A DNA stretch of 42,579 nucleotides from an uncultured Prochlorococcus sp. (lineage in GTDB: Bacteria > Cyanobacteriota > Cyanobacteriia > PCC-6307 > Cyanobiaceae). The notes below the pieces were generated by a model. The model was given only the letters and a program-made list of their open reading frames with translations, had not been told where the DNA came from and made no database searches. This document shows, in pieces, positions 34,597 to 42,508 of the stretch. A program made the translations under genes and the position numbers. The stretch spans positions 1-42,579 of the forward strand of contig CACJPB010000008.1 of assembly GCA_902595175.1 (NCBI GenBank), in the 5' to 3' direction. The stretch's first letter is position 1; each line of letters begins with the position of its first letter.

Positions 34597-35937
34597 ATGA
34601 AACTTTTTCAAAAATTAATTGCTGCTCCAGCCATTATTTCTTTGGCTTCAGGTTTTGCAGTAAATGCAGCTGAGATCAATTCAACAGATCTTAGTAGTTA
34701 TTCAAATTCTAACAAATTAGTATCTTTAGGTGATTTCAAATCAGATACTTTACTTCCAGGAGATTGGGCTTACGATTCATTAAAGGATCTAACAAATAGT
34801 CCAAGATTCAATGGTAACTCAGTTACTCGTCTAGAAGCTGCTGCTGAATTAAACAATCTATTAATTGCAGGTGGCGAAGGCTTAATGAACGGAGCTCAAA
34901 TAGACAGATTAAGTGATGAGCTTGGTTCTGAGTTGGCAATTATGAAAGGAAGAGTTGATGGCCTCGAAGCTCGGGTGAACGGAATTGAAGCTGGTTCTTT
35001 CACTGATACAACAACTATGAAAGGAAAAGCAAAATTCCAGATTGGTGGAGTTAGTGGTCCTGCTTCAGTTGGAAGCAAAACAGTCAGTGAAGCAGTTACC
35101 GGTTATTATTTCTGGGAAATTGATTTAAACACAAGCTTCACAGGTGAAGATAATTTAAATGTAGAGATTGAAACAGGCAATGCTGCTGACAAAAAGAAGA
35201 TATTAAACGCCGCTACAATTACTGATTTCACTAAAAAATCTGGAGATGAGCTTAAGGTTTCTGACCTAAACTACACATTCCCAGTTGGAGATTGGAAAGT
35301 AACTGTTGGTGATTCATTGGATGCGAGTAAGCAGTTTACTGGTGCTTGTGACTATGGAAACACTGTTGACGCTTTAAGTGATTGTGGTACAGGAAACTCC
35401 ATTGCTGTTGGTGGTGATCAGACAATTAGTGCTGGTTATGATCTTGATAATGGATTCTCATTTGGAGTCGGTATTTCTGCTGATGATGGAGAAGACTCTA
35501 CAAAAGGTATGTTCACAGCTGCAGGTGAAGACATTTATGCTGTAAACGTTGCTTATAGTGGAGACAATTATGGTGTTGCTCTCGCTTACGCTGATGTAGA
35601 TGTAGCAACCTACTGGGGTATAAATGCTTCTTATTCTCCTGATGGTTTCCCAACAATTAGTGGTGGATACGAATTTGGTAGCCCAGATTCAGGAAAAGAT
35701 ACGACTCAATTTGCAGTTGGACTAAGCTCTGATCTTGGACCTGGTGAAATCACAATAGGTATGGGTACCAACGGTGCTATTACCGATGGTGAAGAGGAGT
35801 TATATGCCTATGATCTTTCTTATACCTACAAATTTAATGATGGTATGAGTTTCACTCCTTTTGCATTCATAGTTGAATCACCTACAGGTACAGATGATAT
35901 TACTGGTGTCGGTGCAGAACTTGGTTTCAAGTTCTAA
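34597..35937 (+). CDS. phoE: Som-type outer membrane porin PhoE
   Basis: A 446-aa outer membrane porin of the cyanobacterial type. It has a signal peptide (MKLFQKLIAAPAIISLASG, cleaved near VNAA), then a shortened SLH-like segment (LPGDWAYDSLKDLTNS with TRLEAAAELNN), a coiled-coil linker (about 110-135) and a beta-rich barrel ending in phenylalanine (LGFKF). ATG 34597 is chosen because GAGG lies just upstream and the signal peptide starts there; the frame is open further upstream. Its context (Pho boxes, pstS, phoA, phoBR) supports a role in uptake of phosphate or phosphorylated compounds. A strong terminator follows. Confidence 0.9.
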   Translation: MKLFQKLIAAPAIISLASGFAVNAAEINSTDLSSYSNSNKLVSLGDFKSDTLLPGDWAYDSLKDLTNSPRFNGNSVTRLEAAAELNNLLIAGGEGLMNGAQIDRLSDELGSELAIMKGRVDGLEARVNGIEAGSFTDTTTMKGKAKFQIGGVSGPASVGSKTVSEAVTGYYFWEIDLNTSFTGEDNLNVEIETGNAADKKKILNAATITDFTKKSGDELKVSDLNYTFPVGDWKVTVGDSLDASKQFTGACDYGNTVDALSDCGTGNSIAVGGDQTISAGYDLDNGFSFGVGISADDGEDSTKGMFTAAGEDIYAVNVAYSGDNYGVALAYADVDVATYWGINASYSPDGFPTISGGYEFGSPDSGKDTTQFAVGLSSDLGPGEITIGMGTNGAITDGEEELYAYDLSYTYKFNDGMSFTPFAFIVESPTGTDDITGVGAELGFKF

Positions 35938-35953
35938 CGAAATGAGCCACATT

Positions 35954-35988
35954 AAAAGGACCTCTAAACTAGAGGTCCTTTTTTTTTG
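35954..35988 (+). terminator. Rho-independent terminator of phoE
   Basis: AAAAGGACCTCTA pairs perfectly with TAGAGGTCCTTTT around a 3-nt loop, followed by more T residues. Confidence 0.92.
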
Positions 35989-36005
35989 CTTATCTTTTTA
36001 TAAAC

Positions 36006-36024
36006 CTTAATTTACTCTTAATAA
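36006..36024 (+). promoter_or_regulatory. Pho-box-like tandem repeat upstream of phoA
   Basis: CTTAATTT-ACT-CTTAATAA is an 8+3+8 repeat ending 61 nt before the phoA ATG. A further CTTAACTT at 36039-36046 is nearby. A terminator separates this promoter from phoE, so phoA has its own promoter. Confidence 0.5.
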
Positions 36025-36085
36025 AATAATTTTTTTTTCTTAACTTTTAAAGGACAACATAAAAAAGTGTTTTCTTACGCACTAA

Positions 36086-38368
36086 ATGAAAAAAACATTA
36101 GCTGCTGCAAGTTTTTCAGCATTACTTGCAATTATCGCCTCCTCTACAAGTAGCGGACTTGCAAATTGGAATACAAAATATTGGGCAAATGAGAAAAACT
36201 TTAACAGAATTTCTTCTTTTAATGTTAGTGATAATTTACCAAAGGGATCAAAATCTACAACAAAAACATCTTCAGAAGTTGTTACAGCTTCAGAAGATGG
36301 TAAGACTTTGATGTATACAGATAGTGATCTAGGAGTAGTTGGTTTAGTTGACATTTCTGATCCTGCGAAACCAAAAGCTCTTGGGATTGTAGAGCTTGAA
36401 GCAGAACCAACTGGAATTGCAGCTCTTGGAAATAATGTTTATATAGGATCAAATACATCTGAAAGTTATACAAATCCATCAGGAGCAATAGTTCAATATA
36501 ATTTAGAAACAAGAAAAGCTGTAAAAGAATGTGACTTAGGTGGGCAGCCTGATAGTGTCTTTGTTTCTCCAGATGGAAGCTTTTTAGCTGTTGCTATCGA
36601 GAATGAGAGAGATGAAGAATATAAAGATGGATTTATCCCTCAAATTGATGACAATGGCATTCAAATTAATCCTCCAGGTTATGTTTCTCTTGTGAAGTTA
36701 AACAAAAGAGGGAAAATACAATGTAACTCAATTAAAAAAGTTGATTTAACAGGCTTATCCGAAATAGCTCCTTTCGATCCCGAACCAGAATTCGTTGCTA
36801 TTAATGATCTTGGTGAAACAGTTGTCTCTCTTCAAGAAAACAACCATCTTGCAGTAATTGATAAAGATGGAAATGTAATATCACATTTCTCGGCAGGAGT
36901 TGTAAAACAAATGGCAGGAATGGATACAAAGAAAGATGGAGCACATAAATTTAAAAGCAAACTAAAGAATGTAAGAAGAGAACCCGATGGTCTTACTTGG
37001 ATTGATAATGACCATTTTGCAACAGCAAATGAAGGAGATTACAAGCATATTGATCCAAATCAGGCAAAAAGAGGTGGTTCAAGATCCTGGACTATTTTTA
37101 AAAAAGATGGAACAGTAGTTTATGAAGATGCAAATAGACTAGAAAGAGCAATTGCACAAATAGGTCATTTCCAAGATGGGAGAGCAGGTAAAAAGGGAGT
37201 AGAACCTGAGTCAGTTACATATTCAAAAATTAATGGAACGCCCTATTTATTTGTTGGTGCTGAACGAGCTGGGGTAGTAGCTGTTTACGATATCACAGAA
37301 CTAAATCAACCTTTGCTTACTCAATTACTTCCATCAGGCATTGGACCAGAGGGATTTGTCGCAATTCCAGAGAGGGAATTAATTGCCTCAGCAAATGAAA
37401 AAGACTACAACAAAAAAGAACCTGGTTTATCTTCTCATGTGACTATTTATCAACTACAAGATGCTCCTGCTTCATACCCACATTTAACAAATGAAAATGG
37501 CCTTGAATTTGTATCTTGGGGTGCGATAAGCGGAATGGTGGCTGGTGATGACGGTAAGATTTATGCTGTAAATGATGGGACTTTTAAAACTCAGCCAAGA
37601 ATTTACGTTATTGATCCTTCATCTTCGCCAGCACTATTAGAAAGAGCTATAGATATAAAGCTAGATGGTAAGACTGCATTATTTATGGATCAAGAGGGTA
37701 TTACTACTGATGGTAATGGTGGATTCTACATTTCTACTGAAGGGATCAAGAAAAAGCTAGATAAACATCCTCCTGCAATCTACCATGTAAGCTCAGATGG
37801 TGAGATTTTAGAGAAGATAACTCCACCAACTTCATATCTTAATTATGCTAAAAATCCTGGTTTTGAAGGCATAACAAGGAATGGGGATATTCTTTATATT
37901 GCTCAACAGAAGCCTTGGGGTGATGATGCTTTCAATACTACTAAGATCCTTTCCTATAATTTAAAAACCAAACAGTGGGGGGCCGTAAATTATCAATTAG
38001 ATAGGATCAAAAAAGGTGGCGTTGGCATTTCAGAATTGACTTACCATGACGGGGCACTTTATGTAATCGAAAGAGATAGTTTCTATGGAAAGAAAGCAAA
38101 ATTGAAAGCTATATATAAAATAGATTTAGATGATGTTATTTTCGAAGGTCTTCAGACTAATACTCCTCCCAGACTTTATCCTTTAGTTGAAAAAGAGTTA
38201 GTTACTGATCTAAAACCAGTAATGCAATCTACGGGTGGTTTTATCCTTGAAAAGGTTGAAGGCTTAGCAATAACAAGCGACGGGCAAGCATGGATTTCAA
38301 CTGACAACGACGGGACTGGAAAGAAATCAACTGGTGAAACTCTTTTCCTAAATATTGGAAAAATCTAG
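36086..38368 (+). CDS. phoA: Secreted phosphatase/phytase-like protein (PhoA of picocyanobacteria)
   Basis: A 760-aa exported protein. The signal peptide is MKKTLAAASFSALLAIIAS, cleaved near GLANW. Residues about 60-440 look like a beta-propeller of the choice-of-anchor I type (LGVVGLVDISDPAKPKALG, GGQPDSVFVSPDGSFLAVA, EPDGLTWIDNDHFATANEGD). Residues about 470-755 resemble the esterase-like phytase domain (DQEGITTDGNGGFYISTEG, EGLAITSDGQAWISTDNDG). It lacks the serine-nucleophile motif of E. coli PhoA. In Prochlorococcus the gene at this place is annotated phoA, a phosphate-starvation-induced alkaline phosphatase; activity and metal are inferred. A Pho-box-like repeat and a terminator bracket it. 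Confidence 0.8.
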   Translation: MKKTLAAASFSALLAIIASSTSSGLANWNTKYWANEKNFNRISSFNVSDNLPKGSKSTTKTSSEVVTASEDGKTLMYTDSDLGVVGLVDISDPAKPKALGIVELEAEPTGIAALGNNVYIGSNTSESYTNPSGAIVQYNLETRKAVKECDLGGQPDSVFVSPDGSFLAVAIENERDEEYKDGFIPQIDDNGIQINPPGYVSLVKLNKRGKIQCNSIKKVDLTGLSEIAPFDPEPEFVAINDLGETVVSLQENNHLAVIDKDGNVISHFSAGVVKQMAGMDTKKDGAHKFKSKLKNVRREPDGLTWIDNDHFATANEGDYKHIDPNQAKRGGSRSWTIFKKDGTVVYEDANRLERAIAQIGHFQDGRAGKKGVEPESVTYSKINGTPYLFVGAERAGVVAVYDITELNQPLLTQLLPSGIGPEGFVAIPERELIASANEKDYNKKEPGLSSHVTIYQLQDAPASYPHLTNENGLEFVSWGAISGMVAGDDGKIYAVNDGTFKTQPRIYVIDPSSSPALLERAIDIKLDGKTALFMDQEGITTDGNGGFYISTEGIKKKLDKHPPAIYHVSSDGEILEKITPPTSYLNYAKNPGFEGITRNGDILYIAQQKPWGDDAFNTTKILSYNLKTKQWGAVNYQLDRIKKGGVGISELTYHDGALYVIERDSFYGKKAKLKAIYKIDLDDVIFEGLQTNTPPRLYPLVEKELVTDLKPVMQSTGGFILEKVEGLAITSDGQAWISTDNDGTGKKSTGETLFLNIGKI

Positions 38369-38382
38369 TTAAAACTACTAAT

Positions 38383-38416
38383 AAAAGCCACCTTACATAA
38401 AAGGTGGTTTTTTTTT
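38383..38416 (+). terminator. Rho-independent terminator of phoA
   Basis: AAGCCACCTT and AAGGTGGTTT form a stem (one G-T pair) with a short loop and a following T-run of eight or more. Confidence 0.88.
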
Positions 38417-38446
38417 GCAGTTCTTATAATTAAAAAAAGTTAAATC

Positions 38447-38773
38447 ATGAAATACCTAATATTTATTATTTTATTCATCGCCCCAGTTAAAGCTGAAACA
38501 AAATATTATTGGCAGGGTGTCAGGCATTATTTAAATCGACCCAAACTAATGATAGAAGCATGCAAAGATATGAAAGAAGAAAATGATATTGGAACATCTG
38601 CTTTTGAGAGTATGTACATGCCAACATTACCTGATAGGCTTTGGTTAGCTATTGGCAAAAGAGATACTTACTGGGCAGATGACTCCAAAGAAGGAAGCAT
38701 TCTTTTTACAAGAGAAGGGGTTTTGAATTTAAAAAGATTTATCGCAGAAAAATCATGTCCTAATATTTTTTAA
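38447..38773 (+). CDS. Small secreted hypothetical protein (108 aa)
   Basis: A short signal peptide (MKYLIFIILFIAPVKA) precedes a mature protein of about 92 residues with two cysteines (EACKDMKEEN and EKSCPNIF) and several Trp/Tyr (YYWQGVRHYLNRPK). It lies between phoA and phoR, as a hypothetical gene does in other Prochlorococcus genomes. Probably periplasmic and possibly part of the phosphate response; no family is known to me. It converges on phoR, 7 nt away. Confidence 0.65.
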   Translation: MKYLIFIILFIAPVKAETKYYWQGVRHYLNRPKLMIEACKDMKEENDIGTSAFESMYMPTLPDRLWLAIGKRDTYWADDSKEGSILFTREGVLNLKRFIAEKSCPNIF

Positions 38774-38780
38774 ATTTTCC

Positions 38781-39941
38781 CTATAAATCTGTATTAAGAC
38801 AAGGAAAGATAGTTTCAATAATCGCTCCACCATCTTTATGATTAAATGCCTTTATAAAACCTTTATTATTATTAATTATTTTTTTTGTAATTGAAAGACC
38901 TAAACCACTACCACTTTTCTTAAATTTAGTCCTTGATGGGTCACCACGATAAAAACGAGAAAAAATGTCATTTGATTCATTTTCTTCTAATCCAATACCT
39001 TTATCTCTAACTCTTATAACAACAGAGCTATCTCTCTTAAAAATTTCAATTTGTATGCCCTCTTTTGTTGGGGAATAACGAATAGCGTTATCTAAAATAT
39101 TTATAAATGCTCTTTTTAAATTTTCAATATCCCCAGATATATAATATTTTGTTGGAGAAAATAAATTTATTTTTATATCCTTTTTTTCTGCAAGCGGTTT
39201 TAGTGTTTGCCAAGATTCCATAATCAAATCTGAAATAGATATTTTTTTGTTTTTATTAAAATCTTCGCTACTTTCTAGCTTAGAAAGCTCTAAAGTCTCT
39301 TCAGCCATTTTTCTTAATCTTTTTGACTCTTTCTTAAGTCTTTTAACAAGATACTTATCCTTTTTTGATACTACTGATTCAAGTCTTTCCCCAATTAAGA
39401 TAAGTGATGTAAGAGGAGTTTTCAGTTCATGAGACACATCATTAATTAATTGATTTTGTCGTTTTTTTATCGATTCAATTGATAATTTACTTTCCAATAA
39501 TATTAAATAATTCTTTTTCCTTCCTCTAACAATATTTACCGAAATGGGTACTCCCGCAATTGTGAAATCAAGGTTGAATGGGAAATCTTTTTTTCTTAAA
39601 TATAGAATTTTATTACTAAGTACTTCAAGCTCATTAATATCATTAATTGCTTTTCCAATAACATCTTTATATTTGATAACCCTAATAAGAGATAAAGCTT
39701 TCTGATTGATAAATTTTATTGTTAGATCAGATGATAAGATTATCCACCCTTGCGATGAATAATCTAACCAAGACAACACTTCTTGTGGTCTAATTTCATC
39801 AAATGGGAAATCAATAGTTTTTTTATACTTATTTTTATCAACTTCAAATTTTTTTTCTTTTGATTGAGAAAAATGCTTGACTTTTATTTTCCACTTCTGA
39901 TGTAAAAAAAATAATACTTCTTGTAGTGTTTTCATTTTCAT
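38781..39941 (-). CDS. phoR: Phosphate sensor histidine kinase
   Basis: A 386-aa sensor kinase. A PAS-like domain covers about 55-150 and the H-box is DVSHELKTPLTSLILIGERL with His171. The catalytic boxes follow: N (ILDNAIRYSP), G1 (RVRDKGIGLEE), F and G2 (SGSGLGLSITKKI). No clear transmembrane helix is visible at the N-terminus, which is basic and only weakly hydrophobic, so it may be soluble or peripheral and sense phosphate through partners. It starts within the phoB stop (ATGA, 4-nt overlap), so the pair is co-translated. Confidence 0.92.
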   Translation of the reverse strand: MKMKTLQEVLFFLHQKWKIKVKHFSQSKEKKFEVDKNKYKKTIDFPFDEIRPQEVLSWLDYSSQGWIILSSDLTIKFINQKALSLIRVIKYKDVIGKAINDINELEVLSNKILYLRKKDFPFNLDFTIAGVPISVNIVRGRKKNYLILLESKLSIESIKKRQNQLINDVSHELKTPLTSLILIGERLESVVSKKDKYLVKRLKKESKRLRKMAEETLELSKLESSEDFNKNKKISISDLIMESWQTLKPLAEKKDIKINLFSPTKYYISGDIENLKRAFINILDNAIRYSPTKEGIQIEIFKRDSSVVIRVRDKGIGLEENESNDIFSRFYRGDPSRTKFKKSGSGLGLSITKKIINNNKGFIKAFNHKDGGAIIETIFPCLNTDL

Positions 39942-40666
39942 CCAAACTTATATCCAAAACCTCTTACAGTTTTAAGAAGCTTTGGAGCTGAGGGATCTTC
40001 TTCTAATTTCTCTCTGAGCCACCTAACATGAACATCTACAGTTTTAGTATCACCAATAAAGTCAATTTCCCATATTTTTTCAAGTATTAAATCTCTTGAC
40101 CATACCCTTTTTGGATTTTTCATAAATAACTCTAATAATTTAAATTCTTTTGGAGATAATGTTATTTCTCTATCAAAAGAAGTTACCCTACATTCTTCCA
40201 AAAATATTTTTATATGATTAAACTCGATAACAGTTTTTGATTTTTCTATATATTTTTTATTACGTTTAGATCTTCTTATTAAAGCTCTAGATCTAGCAAT
40301 TAATTCATTTAAACCAAAAGGTTTTGTTAAATAATCATCTGCACCAACCTCTAATCCAAGAACCCTGTCTGATTCATTATCTTTAGCACTCAAAATTAGT
40401 ATGGGTGTATAGTCTTCATCATTTCTTATTTTTCTACATAACTCTAATCCATTTAGTCCTGGCAACATTAAATCTAGAATTATTAGGTCAACATCTTTTT
40501 TAATATCATTATTAATAAAATCTAAGGCACTTAAACCGTCTTTGAAACTTGATACTCTAAATCCCTCGCTGCTCAAGGTTTCACTGACTGTAAGCCTAAT
40601 ACTCTTATCATCCTCTACAAGAAGAATTCTTGAGTCTTGCAAACTTTTATGATCTTTAATAGCCAT
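39938..40666 (-). CDS. phoB: Phosphate response regulator
   Basis: An OmpR/PhoB-type response regulator, 242 aa. The receiver domain has VEDD near the start, the phospho-acceptor Asp65 in LIILDLMLPGLNG, and the conserved Lys in DYLTKPFGLNEL. The winged-helix effector (about 145-242) ends with RGFGYKFG. I chose ATG 40666 because GGAA lies 6 nt upstream; the frame is open to a TTG at 40681. It should bind the tandem CTTAACCT-like repeats elsewhere in this island. Confidence 0.93.
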   Translation of the reverse strand: MAIKDHKSLQDSRILLVEDDKSIRLTVSETLSSEGFRVSSFKDGLSALDFINNDIKKDVDLIILDLMLPGLNGLELCRKIRNDEDYTPILILSAKDNESDRVLGLEVGADDYLTKPFGLNELIARSRALIRRSKRNKKYIEKSKTVIEFNHIKIFLEECRVTSFDREITLSPKEFKLLELFMKNPKRVWSRDLILEKIWEIDFIGDTKTVDVHVRWLREKLEEDPSAPKLLKTVRGFGYKFG

Positions 40667-40773
40667 TGAAAGTTCCAACAATTTTATTTTATATAATCAA
40701 AATTATTTGATCTAATTATTTCATAATTAATTTACATTGAATTATTATTTTTTTCATTTAATCTTATTTCCTT

Positions 40774-40792
40774 TTTAATTTTCTCTTAAACC
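40774..40792 (+). promoter_or_regulatory. Weak Pho-box-like repeat between phoB and the hairpin RNA
   Basis: TTTAATTT-TCT-CTTAAACC has TTAA cores 11 bp apart; only the second unit is close to consensus. Its orientation points to the hairpin at 40810, and a TATATT hexamer follows at 40801-40806. It may equally serve phoB on the other strand, or be chance in A/T-rich DNA. Confidence 0.3.
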
Positions 40793-40809
40793 CTTTTATC
40801 TATATTTAG

Positions 40810-40857
40810 ATTGTCTCTTTAATTTTCCTCACACAAAATTTTAAAGAGACAATTTTA
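40810..40857 (+). ncRNA. Candidate small hairpin RNA with Yfr1-like CCUCACAC loop
   Basis: ATTGTCTCTTTAA (40810-40822) pairs perfectly with TTAAAGAGACAAT (40841-40853). Inside, TTTT and AAAA extend the stem past a 2-nt bulge, leaving an 8-nt loop CCTCACAC. TTTTATT follows on the plus strand, a moderate terminator tail. CCUCACAC is the core of the conserved unpaired motif of the cyanobacterial sRNA Yfr1, though Yfr1 itself is described at another locus. The loop can pair with GTGTTGAGG (34585-34593) at the phoE ribosome binding site with one bulged U. It could instead be only a terminator. Confidence 0.45.
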
Positions 40858-40882
40858 TTGCATTTAATAATAGATATTAAAA

Positions 40883-41050
40883 CTAATATCCCATCGAAGC
40901 GTAATAATAATCGTCATCTTCATCTATATTTGTCACCACCCATTCTGGCGGAAAGTCACCAATTTTTACGTATTGATAAAGCTTATCAACATCTGGATCG
41001 TAATAAGTATCGTTGATTTTTGGATCTTTGACTACTTTGCTTGGATGCAT
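40883..41050 (-). CDS. Small acidic hypothetical protein (55 aa)
   Basis: It begins MHPSKVVKDPKINDTYYDPD and is rich in Asp and Tyr, with YVKIGDFPPEWVVTNIDEDD and a terminal YYYASMGY. The ATG at 41050 is preferred to an in-frame GTG at 41068. No membrane segment. The residue pattern is distinctive, but I cannot name a family. Confidence 0.55.
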   Translation of the reverse strand: MHPSKVVKDPKINDTYYDPDVDKLYQYVKIGDFPPEWVVTNIDEDDDYYYASMGY

Positions 41051-41229
41051 AATAAAAATTATTTCCACTTTTTTATAAATTATTTAGTTTAAGGCGGATT
41101 AAAAATTGATTTAAGAAAATTTATTTTTTGCTTCATAACTTCTTAATCTAACAATCATAAAATTTATAAGTCTTCTATATTTTTACGCTTTGAATATTGA
41201 AGACATTAAATCAAAAATAACAATAAGAA

Positions 41230-41484
41230 ATGAGATTGAAAAATTCACCCTCTACCAAAAATTCAAAACAAGCAAAAGATACGGAGCAAATCAAATATTC
41301 TTATAAAGAGAGTTTTAAAAGAGAAAATATATCTCTTTTAGATGATTCGGTATTAATAAAAAATTATAATGATTCTCTCAAATCACCTCAATCTAGGAGA
41401 TTTTATAAAACTTTAGAGAATGAAGACTATCATGACACAATCATGATAAAAAATATTTTACCTCTAGATAAACTTTCTATTTAA
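41230..41484 (+). CDS. Hypothetical protein (84 aa)
   Basis: It begins MRLKNSPSTKNSKQAKDTEQ, a polar Lys/Ser/Asn-rich N-terminus. A more ordered part follows (ISLLDDSVLIKNYNDSLKSP and RRFYKTLENEDYHDT). No signal or membrane helix. Family unknown. Confidence 0.5.
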   Translation: MRLKNSPSTKNSKQAKDTEQIKYSYKESFKRENISLLDDSVLIKNYNDSLKSPQSRRFYKTLENEDYHDTIMIKNILPLDKLSI

Positions 41485-41799
41485 AATTATTTTATTAAAA
41501 ACTACTTTTAAAGATTTTTTAAATATATCTTAAATACGTTCCGCCATCTTACTAATAAATTGATTTTACTGGTTATATTCAAATGATCAAAGGAGTACTT
41601 TTGAATCATTAGGTTTCGTAATTTTTTTGATCATGCAAAATCACAAAGAAAATCTATATCAAGGGTTTTGATAGATTAACTACTTCTCAAATAAGGGATT
41701 TAATCCCAATATGGGTCATTTCCAGAGTCTCTATCCCATGCTTTACCATTCATTGAGGGTTCTTTTCTGTACTGGTGGTTAGAGTTATAACACTTAATA
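41485..41799. other. Gene-poor stretch with one possible micropeptide
   Basis: I see no gene of normal size in these 315 nt. On the minus strand a 17-codon frame from ATG 41753 to the stop at 41700 reads MNGKAWDRDSGNDPYWD; the frame is open for about 18 further codons upstream but has no usual start there. An imperfect dyad (TTCAAATGATC with TTTGAATCAT) is at about 41578-41610. Neither is strong. Confidence 0.25.
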
Positions 41800-42201
41800 C
41801 TAATTTAACTTGTAATTAGTCTTGATTGTTTTAATTTCCGATTTTTTAGGATCTTTATTTGGATAACAATTAACAATTCTATATTTACCTCCTTTCCTAT
41901 CTGTCTCAACGAGAGTAAATTGAACAAATTTTTCTTTTTCAATACTTGAAAAATCTTTTACTTCTATTTTGATTATTTCTTCATTTTCACTTTCAATTAT
42001 TCTGGATTTACCTCCACAAAGACGAACAGCAGTCTCTGTAGTTACATTAAATAATTTTTTTTCATCATTAATGGACGATTTACCTTTCATAATCGAAATT
42101 TCATCTTTTGTAATAGATAATTCATCTTGGGTAATGGGTAATTCGTCTTTTGGACTACAAGCAGCAATAATAAGTAAAGATAAAACTAATAGCTTTTTCA
42201 T
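41800..42201 (-). CDS. Small lipoprotein with internal seven-residue repeats (133 aa)
   Basis: The signal peptide MKKLLVLSLLIIAAC has a lipobox with Cys15. After it, three near-identical seven-residue units (DELPITQ, DELSITK, DEISIMK) reflect a 21-bp tandem repeat at about 42085-42147. The rest (about 45-133) has two cysteines (RLCGGKSR, VNCYPNKD) and a basic tail. No known family. Repeat number may vary among strains by slippage. Confidence 0.6.
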   Translation of the reverse strand: MKKLLVLSLLIIAACSPKDELPITQDELSITKDEISIMKGKSSINDEKKLFNVTTETAVRLCGGKSRIIESENEEIIKIEVKDFSSIEKEKFVQFTLVETDRKGGKYRIVNCYPNKDPKKSEIKTIKTNYKLN

Positions 42202-42207
42202 ATTTTT

Positions 42208-42360
42208 TTAAATGATAAATTCACTTGTAATTGCTTTTAATTGTTTTTTATTTAGTTGAGTAAGATAGCTATGAATTTCTTTTCTAAATAATCTGTCTTC
42301 AACTCTTTTACTCTCAAGAATTGAAAAAGTAATGAAATTAACAATATGAACTTTATTCAT
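42208..42360 (-). CDS. Small basic helical hypothetical protein (50 aa)
   Basis: It begins MNKVHIVNFITFSILESKR, with helices including EDRLFRKEIHSYLTQLNKKQ. It lies 6 nt upstream of the lipoprotein gene on the same strand, so the two are probably cotranscribed. No membrane segment is clear. Family unknown. Confidence 0.5.
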   Translation of the reverse strand: MNKVHIVNFITFSILESKRVEDRLFRKEIHSYLTQLNKKQLKAITSEFII

Positions 42361-42508
42361 ATTTACCTTATAAGTGTCTATTGTTAACCCTAAGTTAAAT
42401 TCTTATTAAATAAACTTTTGACTATTAGAAAAATATTTAGTTTAGAAATTTTAAAGTTTTTAAACAAATTTATTTTCTTCTTAATAACTTCTTGATCTAC
42501 TTTTTCAT

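Noticed and set aside
40696-40711. ATCAAA-ATTA-TTTGAT dyad upstream of phoB as a regulator site
   Set aside because: Short and A/T-rich; such dyads are common by chance in this base composition, and no regulator is implied.
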